This document shows positions 38,264-47,960 of a DNA stretch of 64,000 bases, piece by piece (the first letter of the stretch is position 1; every line of letters begins with the position of its first letter). The stretch lies in contig JAJDYY010000006.1 of NCBI GenBank assembly GCA_022824965.1, positions 248,001-312,000 of the forward strand, in the 5' to 3' direction. A program made the translations under genes and the position numbers. The notes beneath the pieces were generated by a model. That model had not been told where the DNA came from. It searched no databases and saw nothing but the letters and a program-made list of their open reading frames with translations. The DNA is from Gammaproteobacteria bacterium (GTDB lineage Bacteria; Pseudomonadota; Gammaproteobacteria; UBA4575).

Positions 38264-39838
38264 CTAGTGGCAGAAATGGCGTATCCCCGTGAATACCATG
38301 GCAATCCCGTATTCATCTGCTGCCGCAATCACTTCCTTGTCCTTGACGGAGCCACCCGGCTGGATGATTGCAGTAATCCCATGCTCATGCGCTGCCTCGA
38401 TCGCATCTCGAAACGGGAAAAATGCATCGGATGCCATCACTGAACCGGCAATGTCCATGCCCTCGTCACGCGCCTTGAGCGCAGCGATCCTCGCCGAGTA
38501 AACCCGGCTCATCTGCCCTGCCCCGACCCCCACCGTGCACTGGTCACGCGCATACACAATCGCGTTGGACTTCACGAATTTGACCACCCTCCAGGCAAAC
38601 AGCAAGTCTTCCAGTTCACGCTTGTTGGGTGAACGAGCGGAGGCAATGTCCAGTTCCCCCTCGGTCACAACACCCAAATCGCGGTCCTGGACCAGCAGAC
38701 CGCCGGCCACCCGTTTGAAATCAAGGGAAGCAGCCACCGGACCCAAGGCTCCACATTCCAGAACACGGACATTCTTCTTGGCCTTGAGCACCTCACGTGC
38801 AGCTTTGGAAATCACAGGTGCGATTAACACCTCGACAAACTGCTTCTTGATGACCTGTCCCGCAGTCCCTGCATCAAGCTCTCGATTGAAGGCAATCACA
38901 CCACCAAATGCGGAAGTCGGATCGGTCTGGAAAGCACGTTCATAAGCCTGTGAAATATCCCGGGCTACTGCCACTCCGCAGGGATTTGCATGCTTGACGA
39001 TCACGCATGCCGGGACCTCGAACTGCTTCACGCATTCCAGGGCTGCATCGCTGTCTGCAATATTGTTGTACGACAGCTTCTTGCCCTGAAGGAGCTCGGC
39101 GCCTGCAATGCAGGAATCAGGAAGATCCATTTCCCTGTAGAACGCTCCGCGTTGATGCGGATTTTCTCCATAGCGCAACACCTGTTCGCGTTGAAACTGC
39201 AGATTGAGTGTGCGCGGAAACACGGGATTTTCGTCGGCAAGCTGCTGGCCCAGATAGTTGGCGATCATGTCGTCGTAACGGGCCGTGTGTTCAAAGGCCT
39301 TCACCGCCAGGTCAAATCTCAGGGCGGCATCCAGCGCGCCGCCCGTTTCCTTCAAACAGGCAACAATCGCCGGGTAGTCATCGGGATCGACTACCACCGC
39401 TACATGTGCATTGTTTTTGGCCGCCCCACGAATCATCGCTGGCCCTCCCACATCGATGTTCTCTATGGCTTCCTCCAGCTGGCAGCCGGGCCGGGCTGTC
39501 GTTTCGGCGAACGGGTAGAGATTGATGACCACCAGGTCGATCGGAGCGATGTCATGCTCACGCATGACCGGCTCGTCCTGGCCGCGGCGCGCGAGAATTC
39601 CACCATGTATCCTGGGATGCAGTGTTTTGACACGGCCATCCATGATCTCCGGAAACCCCGTGTAGCTGGAAACTTCCGTTACGGCAAGTCCGTGCTGGTC
39701 GAGGAGCTTTGCCGTATTCCCGGTAGACAGGATCTCGATACCCAGGCCGTGCAGTTCGCGTGCCAGTTGCACGACACCGGATTTGTCGGAAACGCTGATC
39801 AGTGCACGGCAAACAGACTGCCGTTTTGGACTAGTCAA
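38264..39838 (-). CDS. purH: AICAR transformylase/IMP cyclohydrolase
   Basis: PurH carries out the last two steps of IMP synthesis. The N-terminal cyclohydrolase half begins [15 protein letters not shown] and the transformylase half has KHANPCGVA and [15 protein letters not shown] at 39838 ([16 protein letters not shown]) gives 524 residues, close to the usual 529, and I see no ATG or GTG near the conserved start. An ATG-led frame to 39955 would read across the end of fis. The TTG choice is by homology; the ribosome binding site is poor. Confidence 0.95.
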   Translation of the reverse strand: MTSPKRQSVCRALISVSDKSGVVQLARELHGLGIEILSTGNTAKLLDQHGLAVTEVSSYTGFPEIMDGRVKTLHPRIHGGILARRGQDEPVMREHDIAPIDLVVINLYPFAETTARPGCQLEEAIENIDVGGPAMIRGAAKNNAHVAVVVDPDDYPAIVACLKETGGALDAALRFDLAVKAFEHTARYDDMIANYLGQQLADENPVFPRTLNLQFQREQVLRYGENPHQRGAFYREMDLPDSCIAGAELLQGKKLSYNNIADSDAALECVKQFEVPACVIVKHANPCGVAVARDISQAYERAFQTDPTSAFGGVIAFNRELDAGTAGQVIKKQFVEVLIAPVISKAAREVLKAKKNVRVLECGALGPVAASLDFKRVAGGLLVQDRDLGVVTEGELDIASARSPNKRELEDLLFAWRVVKFVKSNAIVYARDQCTVGVGAGQMSRVYSARIAALKARDEGMDIAGSVMASDAFFPFRDAIEAAHEHGITAIIQPGGSVKDKEVIAAADEYGIAMVFTGIRHFCH

Positions 39839-39864
39839 GGGGATGATCCAAGGGGTAAGGGCGG

Positions 39865-40146
39865 CTAACCGAGCCCGTACATCTTGAGCTTTTTCCTGAG
39901 TGTGCCGCGATTGATGCCCAGGTATTTGGCAGCCTTTGTCTGATTGCCCTTGCAATATTGCATGACCAGTTCGAGAAGCGGGCGCTCAACTTCCTCGATA
40001 TACATTTTATAAAGGCCCTCTGGCTCGTGACCACTCATCTGGTTGAAATAAAGATGCAGGGAACTGGTCACCGTTTCACGCAAAGAATGCTTGCTGCGTT
40101 CACGGCGCAGGTCCGTCACCTCAGCGGTAGAAGGCGATGCGCTCAT
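39865..40146 (-). CDS. fis: DNA-binding protein Fis
   Basis: Fis is a nucleoid-associated regulator. From ATG 40146 the 93-residue protein has the Fis C-terminal helix-turn-helix [20 protein letters not shown] and ends close to it (KMYGLG). A longer frame to 40218 adds a tail not seen in the family. In many gammaproteobacteria fis is preceded by dusB or prmA; here 555 bp without a recognised gene separates it from accC. It lies 26 bp before purH. Confidence 0.94.
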   Translation of the reverse strand: MSASPSTAEVTDLRRERSKHSLRETVTSSLHLYFNQMSGHEPEGLYKMYIEEVERPLLELVMQYCKGNQTKAAKYLGINRGTLRKKLKMYGLG

Positions 40147-40701
40147 GCAGTTAACTCCATATTTTCTGGCTGGCCGGTGCCAAAATGTCTTGTTAATACT
40201 ATCCGCTGTGCGGGACATGGTCCGGCTGCATCAAGATATTTCTTGATATCACGATATGCGGTTGTAGATGCCATGCGGTATTTGTCAGGCAGCGCAAATC
40301 CCAAGTTGCACCCGTGATGCATTACAGCCACCAACGTGTGTCTTAACGCTTCTGATTTTTCCAAGAGTGCGTGGGCAACGTCTTGTTATTTTTAAGGCAA
40401 TTTGCCAGATTCGGTCCTGGAAATTCCCCGCGCTGCTTGGCCTACAATGATCGCATTTGGCTTTGCAAATGCCAAGACTTTTTTATGTCCCGGACAGCTT
40501 GCCGAGACCCTCGGGACCGGGAAAAGACCGCCCCCTTTCAGTTTGCCGCAGGCGCCTGCCCCGGGCGGCCCGAACCAGTGGCCATGCACGCAGAAAAAGG
40601 AACAGGTCAACCCAAAACACCCTGCCGGCATGAGCCGGGCCGGCTCGAGATTGTACAGGGCCAAGGCCCGCATCAATTCCGAGGCCGGGCGCCTCGGGAA
40701 C
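40147..40701. other. Intergenic region between accC and fis, without a recognised gene
   Basis: In related genomes prmA commonly lies between accC and fis. Here 555 bp hold only short frames with unconvincing composition, such as a 73-codon frame (40143-40364, minus) whose stop overlaps the fis start. A perfect palindrome ATCAAG-ATATTT-CTTGAT lies at 40230-40247, about 85 bp before fis, and could be an operator. I find no prmA remnant by eye. Confidence 0.5.
40679..40697 (-). terminator. Stem-loop 5 bp after accC
   Basis: CCGAGGC and GCCTCGG form a perfect 7-bp stem with a 5-nt loop immediately after the accC stop codon. It has no T-run, so it would be a weak or Rho-assisted terminator or an mRNA-stabilising hairpin that separates accBC from fis-purHD. 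Confidence 0.5.
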
Positions 40702-42042
40702 TCAGCCCTTGAGCTTGTTCTCGAGGTAATGGATGTTGTGCTCGGCGTTCCTGTACACGGGATCCTGCATCAGTTCCAGCAGCAATGGGACATTGGTGGT
40801 AATACCGTCAATGACAATTTCATGCAGGGCGCCTTTCATCCGGGTCAGTGCCCCTGAGCGGCTGTGCCCCAGGGCCAGCAGCTTGCCAATCATCGAGTCA
40901 TAGTACGGGGGTACGGTATAGCCATTGTAGAGGTGGGTATCCACCCGGATCCCCGGTCCGCCGGGGCAGTGAAAATGGGTCACCTCGCCCGGGCACGGGA
41001 TAAACGAGTAGGGGTCTTCCGCATTGATGCGGCATTCAATGGCATGCCCGCGGATCTTGACATCATCCTGGGAGAAGGACAGGGGCTCCCCAGCGGCCAC
41101 TAGCAGTTGCTGTTTCACGATGTCGATTCCGGTAATCATTTCTGTTACTGGGTGCTCGACCTGGACGCGCGTATTGATTTCGATGAAATAGAATTCGCCG
41201 TTCTCGTACAAAAACTCGAAGGTGCCGGCACTTCGATAACCGATTTCTCGACAGGCCTGCTTGACACGCTCGCCGATGCTGTGGCGCTGCTCTTCACTGA
41301 TCCCGAATGCAGGCGCCTCTTCCACGACTTTCTGGTTGCGGCGCTGCATGGAGCAGTCACGCTCGCACAAATGGATCGCATTGCCTCGTGTGTCGGCCAG
41401 CACCTGAAATTCGACATGCCTGGGAGCCTGCAGAAACTTCTCCATATACAAGCGGTCATCATTGAATGCCGCCTTGGCCTCCGTGCGAGTCAGTGAAATC
41501 GACTCGACCAGCTTGTCTTCTTCTTCCACTACGCGCATGCCGCGACCGCCGCCACCGCCAGCGGCCTTGATGATGACCGGATAGCCAATGTCCCGGGCCA
41601 TTCGGGCATTTTCCTTTTCATCATCGCCGATGGGCTCCGTACCCCCCGGCACACACGGAACTCCCGCTTCCTGCATGGCCCTTTTGGCGGTAATTTTGTC
41701 GCCCATCTGCCGAATGGTTTCTGCATTGGGCCCTATGAAAATAAAGCCGCTGGACTCGACGACTTCAGCGAACTCGGCATTTTCTGCCAGGAAACCGTAG
41801 CCCGGGTGTATGGCCGTGGCGTTGGTCACCTCGGCTGCACTGATAATTGCCGGAATGTCCAGATAACTCTCTGCCGAGGGTGCAGGACCCACACAAACCG
41901 ACTCGTCGGCCATGCCCACATGCATCAGGTCCCGGTCTGCTTCCGAATGGATGGCTACGGTCTTGATACCCATGTCGCGGCATGCACGCAGTATGCGCAA
42001 CGCAATTTCGCCACGGTTGGCAATAACAACTTTATCCAGCAT
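40702..42042 (-). CDS. accC: Biotin carboxylase
   Basis: AccC carboxylates the biotin on AccB with ATP and bicarbonate. The 446-residue protein starts [16 protein letters not shown] and has the glycine-rich loop [10 protein letters not shown] and the [14 protein letters not shown] active-site segment. ATG 42042 fits the family start; the upstream residues MISCPGSFY do not. It is 23 bp after accB, the standard accBC unit. Confidence 0.97.
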   Translation of the reverse strand: MLDKVVIANRGEIALRILRACRDMGIKTVAIHSEADRDLMHVGMADESVCVGPAPSAESYLDIPAIISAAEVTNATAIHPGYGFLAENAEFAEVVESSGFIFIGPNAETIRQMGDKITAKRAMQEAGVPCVPGGTEPIGDDEKENARMARDIGYPVIIKAAGGGGGRGMRVVEEEDKLVESISLTRTEAKAAFNDDRLYMEKFLQAPRHVEFQVLADTRGNAIHLCERDCSMQRRNQKVVEEAPAFGISEEQRHSIGERVKQACREIGYRSAGTFEFLYENGEFYFIEINTRVQVEHPVTEMITGIDIVKQQLLVAAGEPLSFSQDDVKIRGHAIECRINAEDPYSFIPCPGEVTHFHCPGGPGIRVDTHLYNGYTVPPYYDSMIGKLLALGHSRSGALTRMKGALHEIVIDGITTNVPLLLELMQDPVYRNAEHNIHYLENKLKG

Positions 42043-42065
42043 GTAGAAACTGCCTGGGCAGGAAA

Positions 42066-42518
42066 TCAATCAATGATGAACAAGGCCTGTCCGTACTCGA
42101 CCGGCTGTCCATTATCAACCAGCTTGGCCTTGATCGTCCCGGCCTTGTCCGCTTCGATCTGGTTTAACATTTTCATGGCCTCTATGATGCACAGGGTATC
42201 ACCTGCCTGTACGGAATCTCCCACCTCGACAAACGGCTTCTGTCCGGGGGCAGGTGCTTCATAAAACGTCCCCACCATGGGCGAGTTGACTGCATGCCCG
42301 CTGGGCAACTCGGGCTCTGGCTCGGGAGCGGCACCTGATGGCGGGGGTGTCTCCGGTGCAGCCACCACGGACACCTGGGGGGAGACCACCTGACCCGGGG
42401 CAGCCATGGGCACGCCACGGCTGATGCGAACGGACTCCTCACCCTCGTGGATTTCAATTTCTGCAATTCCGGACTCTTCCAGCAATTCGACAAGTTTCTT
42501 TACTTTGCGTATGTCCAT
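42066..42518 (-). CDS. accB: Biotin carboxyl carrier protein
   Basis: AccB carries the biotin of acetyl-CoA carboxylase. The 150-residue protein has the N-terminal [15 protein letters not shown] helix, a Pro/Ala/Glu-rich linker and the biotinyl domain with EAMKM, where the lysine is biotinylated. It sits 2 bp after aroQ and 23 bp before accC in the same direction. Confidence 0.97.
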   Translation of the reverse strand: MDIRKVKKLVELLEESGIAEIEIHEGEESVRISRGVPMAAPGQVVSPQVSVVAAPETPPPSGAAPEPEPELPSGHAVNSPMVGTFYEAPAPGQKPFVEVGDSVQAGDTLCIIEAMKMLNQIEADKAGTIKAKLVDNGQPVEYGQALFIID

Positions 42519-42520
42519 AC

Positions 42521-42964
42521 CTAGCTCGCAGACAGTTGATGATGGGCAGCTTCAACCGCAAGGCTGTAGCCCTTGATCCCCAGCCCTGAGATCACGCCGG
42601 CGGCAATATCGGTGAGGAAAGAATGCTGCCTGAAGTCTTCCCGGGCAAATACATTGGACAAGTGCACTTCGATGAAGGGGATCGCCACTCCCAGCAGAGC
42701 GTCGCGCAAGGAGACACTGGTGTGGGTGAAAGCGCCCGGGTTGAATATGATCATGGCGACACCCTCCTGGCTGGCCCGGTGGATCCGGTCCACCAGTTCA
42801 TGTTCTGCGTTGCTTTGGAAGTCGTCCAGTTGATGACCCAGTTGCGTGGCGGTATCAAGTGCACAACGAACCACTTCTTCAAGGGTCTCATGCCCGTATA
42901 CTTCGGGCTCTCGCTGGCCGAGCAGATTGAGGTTAGGACCGTTTAGAAGCAAAATCTTGGCCAT
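42521..42964 (-). CDS. aroQ: Type II 3-dehydroquinate dehydratase
   Basis: AroQ dehydrates 3-dehydroquinate in the shikimate pathway. The 147-residue length and motifs [36 protein letters not shown] and [14 protein letters not shown] match the type II enzyme. It leads the aroQ-accBC unit and is divergent from the ABC transporter genes. Confidence 0.97.
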   Translation of the reverse strand: MAKILLLNGPNLNLLGQREPEVYGHETLEEVVRCALDTATQLGHQLDDFQSNAEHELVDRIHRASQEGVAMIIFNPGAFTHTSVSLRDALLGVAIPFIEVHLSNVFAREDFRQHSFLTDIAAGVISGLGIKGYSLAVEAAHHQLSAS

Positions 42965-43225
42965 GGATGTATCCTGTTTCAGAATGCGTGGAAAGTACAG
43001 GCAGTGTGCCCTGCATACCTTCCGTCAAGCTACACTATACGCAGATTCCTGCATTTTATCCAAAATTATATATTTCTATGAATTTAAAGAATTTTCCTTG
43101 CATGATAGAGGCAAGATCACGAAAATTAGTAAAATTTTCTGTCTACGATCGCCCTGGAGACAGGTGGACAGGATAGCCGCAAAGGATTTGATGATATCGT
43201 TTAGTATGCACGACGCGACGCGCTG

Positions 43226-44170
43226 ATGAATCTCCCAGACATGGATACGAATCCCATCATTTCGGTCGAGGCCCTGTCCAAGGTCTATGGCAACGGGCAC
43301 CGTGCACTTACCGACATCACCCTGAACATCCATACGGGCGAGATTCTCGCCCTGCTTGGACCCAACGGTGCGGGAAAGACGACCCTGATCTCCACTATCT
43401 GCGGAATCGTAAATCCGAGCGAAGGTTCCGTCAAAGTCAGTGGCTACGACATCGAACAGGATTACCGGATCACGCGCGCCATGATCGGGCTGGTTCCCCA
43501 GGAACTGACGCTGCCCTCGTTCGACACGGTATGGCATACCGTATGTTTCAGCCGGGGACTGTTTGGCAAGGAGCCTGATCCCGCCTATCTGGAACAGCTC
43601 TTGCGGGACTTGTCCCTGTGGGAAAAAAAGGACAGCGCGATACGCACCCTGTCAGGAGGCATGAAGCGACGCGTGCTGATCGCCAAGGCGCTGTCCCATC
43701 AGCCCCTGGTCTTATTTCTGGATGAACCGACCGCCGGGGTCGATGTGGAGTTGCGCAAGGGCATGTGGAACCTCGTTACGGGGCTCAAGAAGTTGGGAGT
43801 CACCATCATCCTGACAACGCACTACATCGAAGAGGCTGAAGCGATTGCAGACCGGGTGGGCGTTATCCATAAGAGTGAATTGCTGGTCATCGACGACAAG
43901 CAGGCCTTGAAGCACAAGCTCGGCAAACGCCAGATGACCATAGAACTGGAGCAGCCGATTGCATCGGTGCCGCACTCGCTGTCCGGGTGGTCGCTGGAAC
44001 TTTCCGGCGAAGGCCGGCAACTCGTATACACCTACGACAGCCACAGCGAACATACCGGGATTTCCGGATTGCTGGATGCGGTGAACAGTACAGGGTTGCT
44101 GCTCAAGGACGTGAGTACATCGCAAAGCTCACTGGAAGATATTTTCATCAGCCTGGTGGGCACGGAATGA
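43226..44170 (+). CDS. ABC transporter ATP-binding protein (YadG-like)
   Basis: The 314-residue ATPase has Walker [10 protein letters not shown], the signature LSGGMKRRV, Walker [14 protein letters not shown] and the switch His in TTHYIEE. The C-terminal extension and the pairing with an ABC-2 permease match the YadGH-type exporters of unknown substrate. ATG 43226 or ATG 43241 may be the start. Its stop overlaps the permease start by 4 bp. Confidence 0.92.
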   Translation: MNLPDMDTNPIISVEALSKVYGNGHRALTDITLNIHTGEILALLGPNGAGKTTLISTICGIVNPSEGSVKVSGYDIEQDYRITRAMIGLVPQELTLPSFDTVWHTVCFSRGLFGKEPDPAYLEQLLRDLSLWEKKDSAIRTLSGGMKRRVLIAKALSHQPLVLFLDEPTAGVDVELRKGMWNLVTGLKKLGVTIILTTHYIEEAEAIADRVGVIHKSELLVIDDKQALKHKLGKRQMTIELEQPIASVPHSLSGWSLELSGEGRQLVYTYDSHSEHTGISGLLDAVNSTGLLLKDVSTSQSSLEDIFISLVGTE

Positions 44171-44931
44171 TCAACACCCAGGCCGCCAAAACCATCTACA
44201 AGTACGAGATGCTGCGTGCCTGGAACACGATCATGCAGAGCTTTGTCTCGCCGATTATCTCCACAGTGCTGTATTTCGTCGTTTTCGGTTCTGCAATCGG
44301 CTCCCGCATTGAAACCGTTGAGGGGGTTTCCTACGGGGCATTTATTGTACCGGGCCTAGTGATGCTTGCCCTGCTCACGCAAAGTGTCGCGAATGCCTCG
44401 TTCGGCATCTATTTCCCGAGGTTCACCGGGACGATCTACGAAGTGCTCTCAGCCCCCATATCCTTTGTGGAGATTCTGCTGGGTTACGTCGGAGCCGCTG
44501 CAACCAAATCCTTTATCATCGGCATGATCATTCTCGCGACCTCCGGTTTTTTCGTCGACCTGAACATCAGCCATCCTTTCTGGATGCTCGGCTTCCTGGT
44601 CCTGACCTGCATTTCCTTCAGCCTGCTCGGATTCATTATCGGCCTCTGGGCCGACAACTTCGAAAAACTGCAACTGATCCCGATGCTGGTGATCACCCCC
44701 CTGGTATTCCTGGGTGGAAGCTTTTACACCATCGACATGCTGCCGCCCGCCTGGCAGACGGTCAGCCTGTTCAATCCGGTGGTCTATCTGGTCAGCGGTT
44801 TTCGCTGGAGTTTTTACGAGGTGGCCGATGTCGGTGTCGGAATCAGCTTGCTGATGGTACTGCTGTTCACAGCCATCTGTCTGGCGATCATCTGGTGGAT
44901 TTTCAAAACCGGCTATCGTCTGAAGCAGTGA
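44167..44931 (+). CDS. ABC-2 type transporter permease (YadH-like)
   Basis: The 254-residue permease has six hydrophobic helices and the ABC-2 signature segment ([20 protein letters not shown]). ATG 44167 overlaps the ATPase stop as ATGA, so the two are one operon. The longer frame upstream lies inside the ATPase gene. The pair is placed between aroQ and dsbD, which are neighbours in many relatives, so it may be an insertion. Confidence 0.92.
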   Translation: MINTQAAKTIYKYEMLRAWNTIMQSFVSPIISTVLYFVVFGSAIGSRIETVEGVSYGAFIVPGLVMLALLTQSVANASFGIYFPRFTGTIYEVLSAPISFVEILLGYVGAAATKSFIIGMIILATSGFFVDLNISHPFWMLGFLVLTCISFSLLGFIIGLWADNFEKLQLIPMLVITPLVFLGGSFYTIDMLPPAWQTVSLFNPVVYLVSGFRWSFYEVADVGVGISLLMVLLFTAICLAIIWWIFKTGYRLKQ

Positions 44932-44991
44932 AAGACGAGAAACTTTGCCATTTACTACCGCCATACCGTGGGCGTGCAGCCGGACCTGGCA

Positions 44992-46902
44992 TCAATTTCC
45001 CATATAAAGCGCCAGGGTTCCGGCATTTTTGAAACGGTCGATGTGGGACGTGAACCGAGAGGCCCCCATGAACCCCACGATACGGTAGTCCCTCATCTCC
45101 TGGCCGGTACGGTCATAAAACAAAATGGCGGGCGGGCCAAACAGGCCCAAATGCTGCAACAGTGCCCGGTCCTGTTCATCGTGAGCGGTTACATCGGCCT
45201 GCAGCAGCACGAAGTCGTCCAATGCCGTCTGCACACCTGAGTTGCTGAACGTGAAGGCCTCCATCTCCTTGCAGGAAATGCACCAGTCGGCATAAAAATC
45301 CAGCATCACGGGCCGCCCCTGTGCTGTGGCAAGTTGCACGGCCGTATCCAGCTCTTTGACCCCCTTGATCTGCCGGAAGGCCAAGCTATGTGCCGAGTTC
45401 CTGCTGGGGTTGGCATCGTCTGTGACGGTATATTGGGCAAATATCCCCTGCAAGGGGTGCAGCAGGCTGTGGCTGCCGCCTGCGGCACCCATGACCAGAA
45501 TGCCTCCGTATACCAGGGCAATGAGCCCGAAGCCCTTTCGCAATCTGAGCCACCCGGAAGCTCCCTCCCGGACGGACTCCAGGGCACCCATGTATACCGA
45601 ACAGGCAATGAGCAGGGCACCCGAAAGCAGCAGCACGATGGGAGCAGGGATGATTCGTTGCAGCATCCAGATCGCAAGGGCAAGCAGAAACACACCCGTT
45701 ACGGCCTTGATCGCCACCATCCAGGCCCCGGCCTTCGGCAGTATCTTGCCTGCGGACGTGCCCACCACCAGCAAGGGAATTCCCATCCCCATGCTCAGGG
45801 CAAAAAGGGCGAGACCCCCGATGGTGGCATCGCCAACATCGGCGATGTAGATCAGTGCACCGATCAGGGGAGCATTCACGCAGGGTCCAACGATTAGTGC
45901 AGACAGAAAACCCATCACCCCGGCACCGGTGTACGAACCCTGACGCTGGGAAGAACTGTAGGCACTCAGTCTCGACTGGATGGCATGCGGGATTTGCAGC
46001 TCATACAGCCCGAACATGGACAGGGACAGCAACACCAGGACCCCCACAAACGTGCTGATCACCCACGGGTTCTGAAACCAGATTTGCACGTTTTCTCCTG
46101 AAAGACCGACCACCACCCCGGCTGTGGTGTAGGTAAGCGCCATGGCCAAAACATAGGCCAGAGACAGACCGAAGGCCCGGGTGGTCGATACATCTTTTCC
46201 CTGACCCACGATGATGCTGGACAAAATCGGGATCATTGGGAACACGCAGGGTGTGAAGGCCAGCAACAGGCCCAGACCCAGGAAGCTGGCCATGATCCAC
46301 CAGAGTTTTCCTGAACCAAGCATGGCAGCAAAGCGGTCCTGCTCGGACTGGAAGCCAGAGTCCCCCGGGGGACTCCCCGAACCCGGTCCTGCAGGGGTAG
46401 CTGCAGCGCCGGGCGGGTTGCCGGATGGGTCCAGCGAGACATGGAGAATCTTGGTAATGGGCGGGTAGCAAAGACCTGCCTTGGCGCACCCCTGGTAGGT
46501 GACCTCCAGATCGAGTGTCCTGATGTTGCCTGCAATCTGCTGAATCGGAACGGGTGCCTCGAAATCGTGATCGATGGTAACCACGTTGCCGAAGAACTCG
46601 TCATGCATTTCTTTTCCGGCTGGCAATTGCACAGCCCCCAGAACCACCTCGACCCCGTCCATGGGTTCAACCGTAATCTTGTCCTTGTACAGGTAATGAC
46701 CTTCGACGACCTTCCAGTCCGTCAAAATGGTGTAGGCATTCCCCTTGCGCGCTGTAACCTGAAAAGCTTCGTCGGGGTGGAGAAATTCGTCCTCGCCCAT
46801 TCCCGTAACGAACGGTTCGAGTACGCCGGTTACGGATTCTGCATGGCTTGCAGAATGCCCGAATACGAGCAGTATCCAAAAAATGATGCTGAGACCCTTC
46901 AT
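44992..46902 (-). CDS. dsbD: Thiol:disulfide interchange protein DsbD
   Basis: DsbD carries reductant from cytoplasmic thioredoxin to periplasmic thiol proteins. The 636-residue protein has a signal peptide, the N-terminal domain with the Cys pair in GCAKAGLCYPP, an eight-helix core with TPCVFPM and GPCVNAP, and a C-terminal thioredoxin domain with WCISC. In a Sox organism it may also keep SoxY and Sox thioredoxins reduced. It overlaps cutA by 4 bp. Confidence 0.96.
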   Translation of the reverse strand: MKGLSIIFWILLVFGHSASHAESVTGVLEPFVTGMGEDEFLHPDEAFQVTARKGNAYTILTDWKVVEGHYLYKDKITVEPMDGVEVVLGAVQLPAGKEMHDEFFGNVVTIDHDFEAPVPIQQIAGNIRTLDLEVTYQGCAKAGLCYPPITKILHVSLDPSGNPPGAAATPAGPGSGSPPGDSGFQSEQDRFAAMLGSGKLWWIMASFLGLGLLLAFTPCVFPMIPILSSIIVGQGKDVSTTRAFGLSLAYVLAMALTYTTAGVVVGLSGENVQIWFQNPWVISTFVGVLVLLSLSMFGLYELQIPHAIQSRLSAYSSSQRQGSYTGAGVMGFLSALIVGPCVNAPLIGALIYIADVGDATIGGLALFALSMGMGIPLLVVGTSAGKILPKAGAWMVAIKAVTGVFLLALAIWMLQRIIPAPIVLLLSGALLIACSVYMGALESVREGASGWLRLRKGFGLIALVYGGILVMGAAGGSHSLLHPLQGIFAQYTVTDDANPSRNSAHSLAFRQIKGVKELDTAVQLATAQGRPVMLDFYADWCISCKEMEAFTFSNSGVQTALDDFVLLQADVTAHDEQDRALLQHLGLFGPPAILFYDRTGQEMRDYRIVGFMGASRFTSHIDRFKNAGTLALYMGN

Positions 46903-47219
46903 ATGCTCACACTTTCGGTCACCCAGCCCAGATAGCGATCCAGGCCCTTTGTAATGGGAGTCGCAATAATCTCTGGAAGTTCATAAGGATGATGGTTTTG
47001 TATGTAGGACTGCAGCTTCTTGTACCCGCTTTCAGTAGTTTTCATAAGCGCGATGCACTCCGTCTCCGTACACTGCTCACCTTGCCACATGTACACGGAT
47101 TGTGCCTGAGGCATGATATTTACACAGGCTGCCAGCCGGCTCTGAACGATCTCTTTCGCCAGGCGCGTCGCAATGGTCGAATCCGGAAAAGTCGTCAGTA
47201 CCAAAACATGTGGACTCAT
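46899..47219 (-). CDS. cutA: Divalent-cation tolerance protein CutA
   Basis: CutA1 is a small trimeric protein with a ferredoxin-like fold and a disputed role in metal tolerance. The 106-residue product has LAACVNIMPQAQSVYMWQG and HHPYELPEIIATPI, the family signatures. ATG 47219 has an AAGGG ribosome binding site at good distance; the GTG six bases earlier does not. Its stop overlaps the dsbD start (ATGA), as is common in gammaproteobacteria. Confidence 0.95.
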   Translation of the reverse strand: MSPHVLVLTTFPDSTIATRLAKEIVQSRLAACVNIMPQAQSVYMWQGEQCTETECIALMKTTESGYKKLQSYIQNHHPYELPEIIATPITKGLDRYLGWVTESVSI

Positions 47220-47654
47220 GTGCACAACCCTTGTAAAAGCTGAGTTTTACGGCAAACCGGAAGGGGTTAATGGCCTTCGGGCAGTTGCCTGCGTCCTGAG
47301 TTATTTGGGGCTATGGCCTGCAAATTACACAGGTTATAATTATACGAGTTTCTAGCCCAGAAGGCTCGGGTTCTGATGGCATTCGGCATTCGTCGAATGC
47401 CAGCTGGCCTGCAGCCCTTCTCGGCGATCGCTTGGATCAGGTGCCGTTGTCAGGGCCCAGCCCGATGACGTTGTAATTCACCAAGAATTATTTACAATGC
47501 CCAAGCGTCTGGTCGGCGACCCAATCCCTGTTTCCGGCCTGTTCAAAGCCCCGAAATCCGTTTGGCTTGTCGTGCAGGTGGTGCCGGGGAAATACCTCTT
47601 TAATGACTCCAAAACTTTGGAGCCGGACCCGTAACAACAAACAAGGATGTGATC
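47220..47654. promoter_or_regulatory. Divergent region between cutA and the arsR-type gene, with palindromes
   Basis: No gene is visible in 435 bp. Three inverted repeats stand out: TGGCATTCG/CGAATGCCA at 47377-47402 (9-bp stem, 8-nt loop), TTGTAA/TTACAA at 47471-47497, and CTCCAAA-AC-TTTGGAG at 47607-47622, 32 bp before the regulator start. The last is the best candidate operator for the ArsR-type protein. A TATAAT box is at 47335-47340 without a good -35. The region starts a more AT-rich stretch than the flanking genes. Confidence 0.5.
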
Positions 47655-47960
47655 ATGGAATCGTGCAAGAAACTTGAACTTGAACAAGACATCAACCGGA
47701 TCTACCGGGGGCTTCATGCATTGGCTCACCCCACACGACTGAAAATAATCTGTGCAATTCATCAGCAGGAACAAACAGTAAATGGTATCGCCAAGTTCGT
47801 GGGATCAAGCCCCAGCAACATTTCCCAGCAACTTGCAAAACTCTATGACCTCAAGCTGTTACGCCGTCGCAGGAATAAGAATCGAACCTATTATTCGCTC
47901 AAGGATGATCAGATCATAAAGATTATCGATGCTATCGACCAAAACACGGCTGCTACATGA
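47655..47960 (+). CDS. ArsR-family transcriptional regulator
   Basis: The 101-residue protein is a winged-helix repressor of the ArsR/SmtB type (LAHPTRLKIICAI, then the recognition helix SPSNISQQLAKL and the wing RRRRNKNRTYYSL). Cys33 sits where the persulfide sensors SqrR and BigR have their first reactive cysteine, but the second one near the C-terminus is missing; Cys4 is the only other cysteine. It precedes and overlaps a rhodanese-MBL gene, which supports a sulfur or persulfide signal; this is inference. ATG 47655 has an AAGGA site; GTG 47649 is less likely. Confidence 0.88.
   Translation: MESCKKLELEQDINRIYRGLHALAHPTRLKIICAIHQQEQTVNGIAKFVGSSPSNISQQLAKLYDLKLLRRRRNKNRTYYSLKDDQIIKIIDAIDQNTAAT

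Noticed and set aside
47377..47402. Intrinsic terminator at the 9-bp stem-loop between cutA and the ArsR-type gene
   Set aside because: No T-run on either strand and both flanking genes start, not end, here; it is kept only as an inverted repeat.
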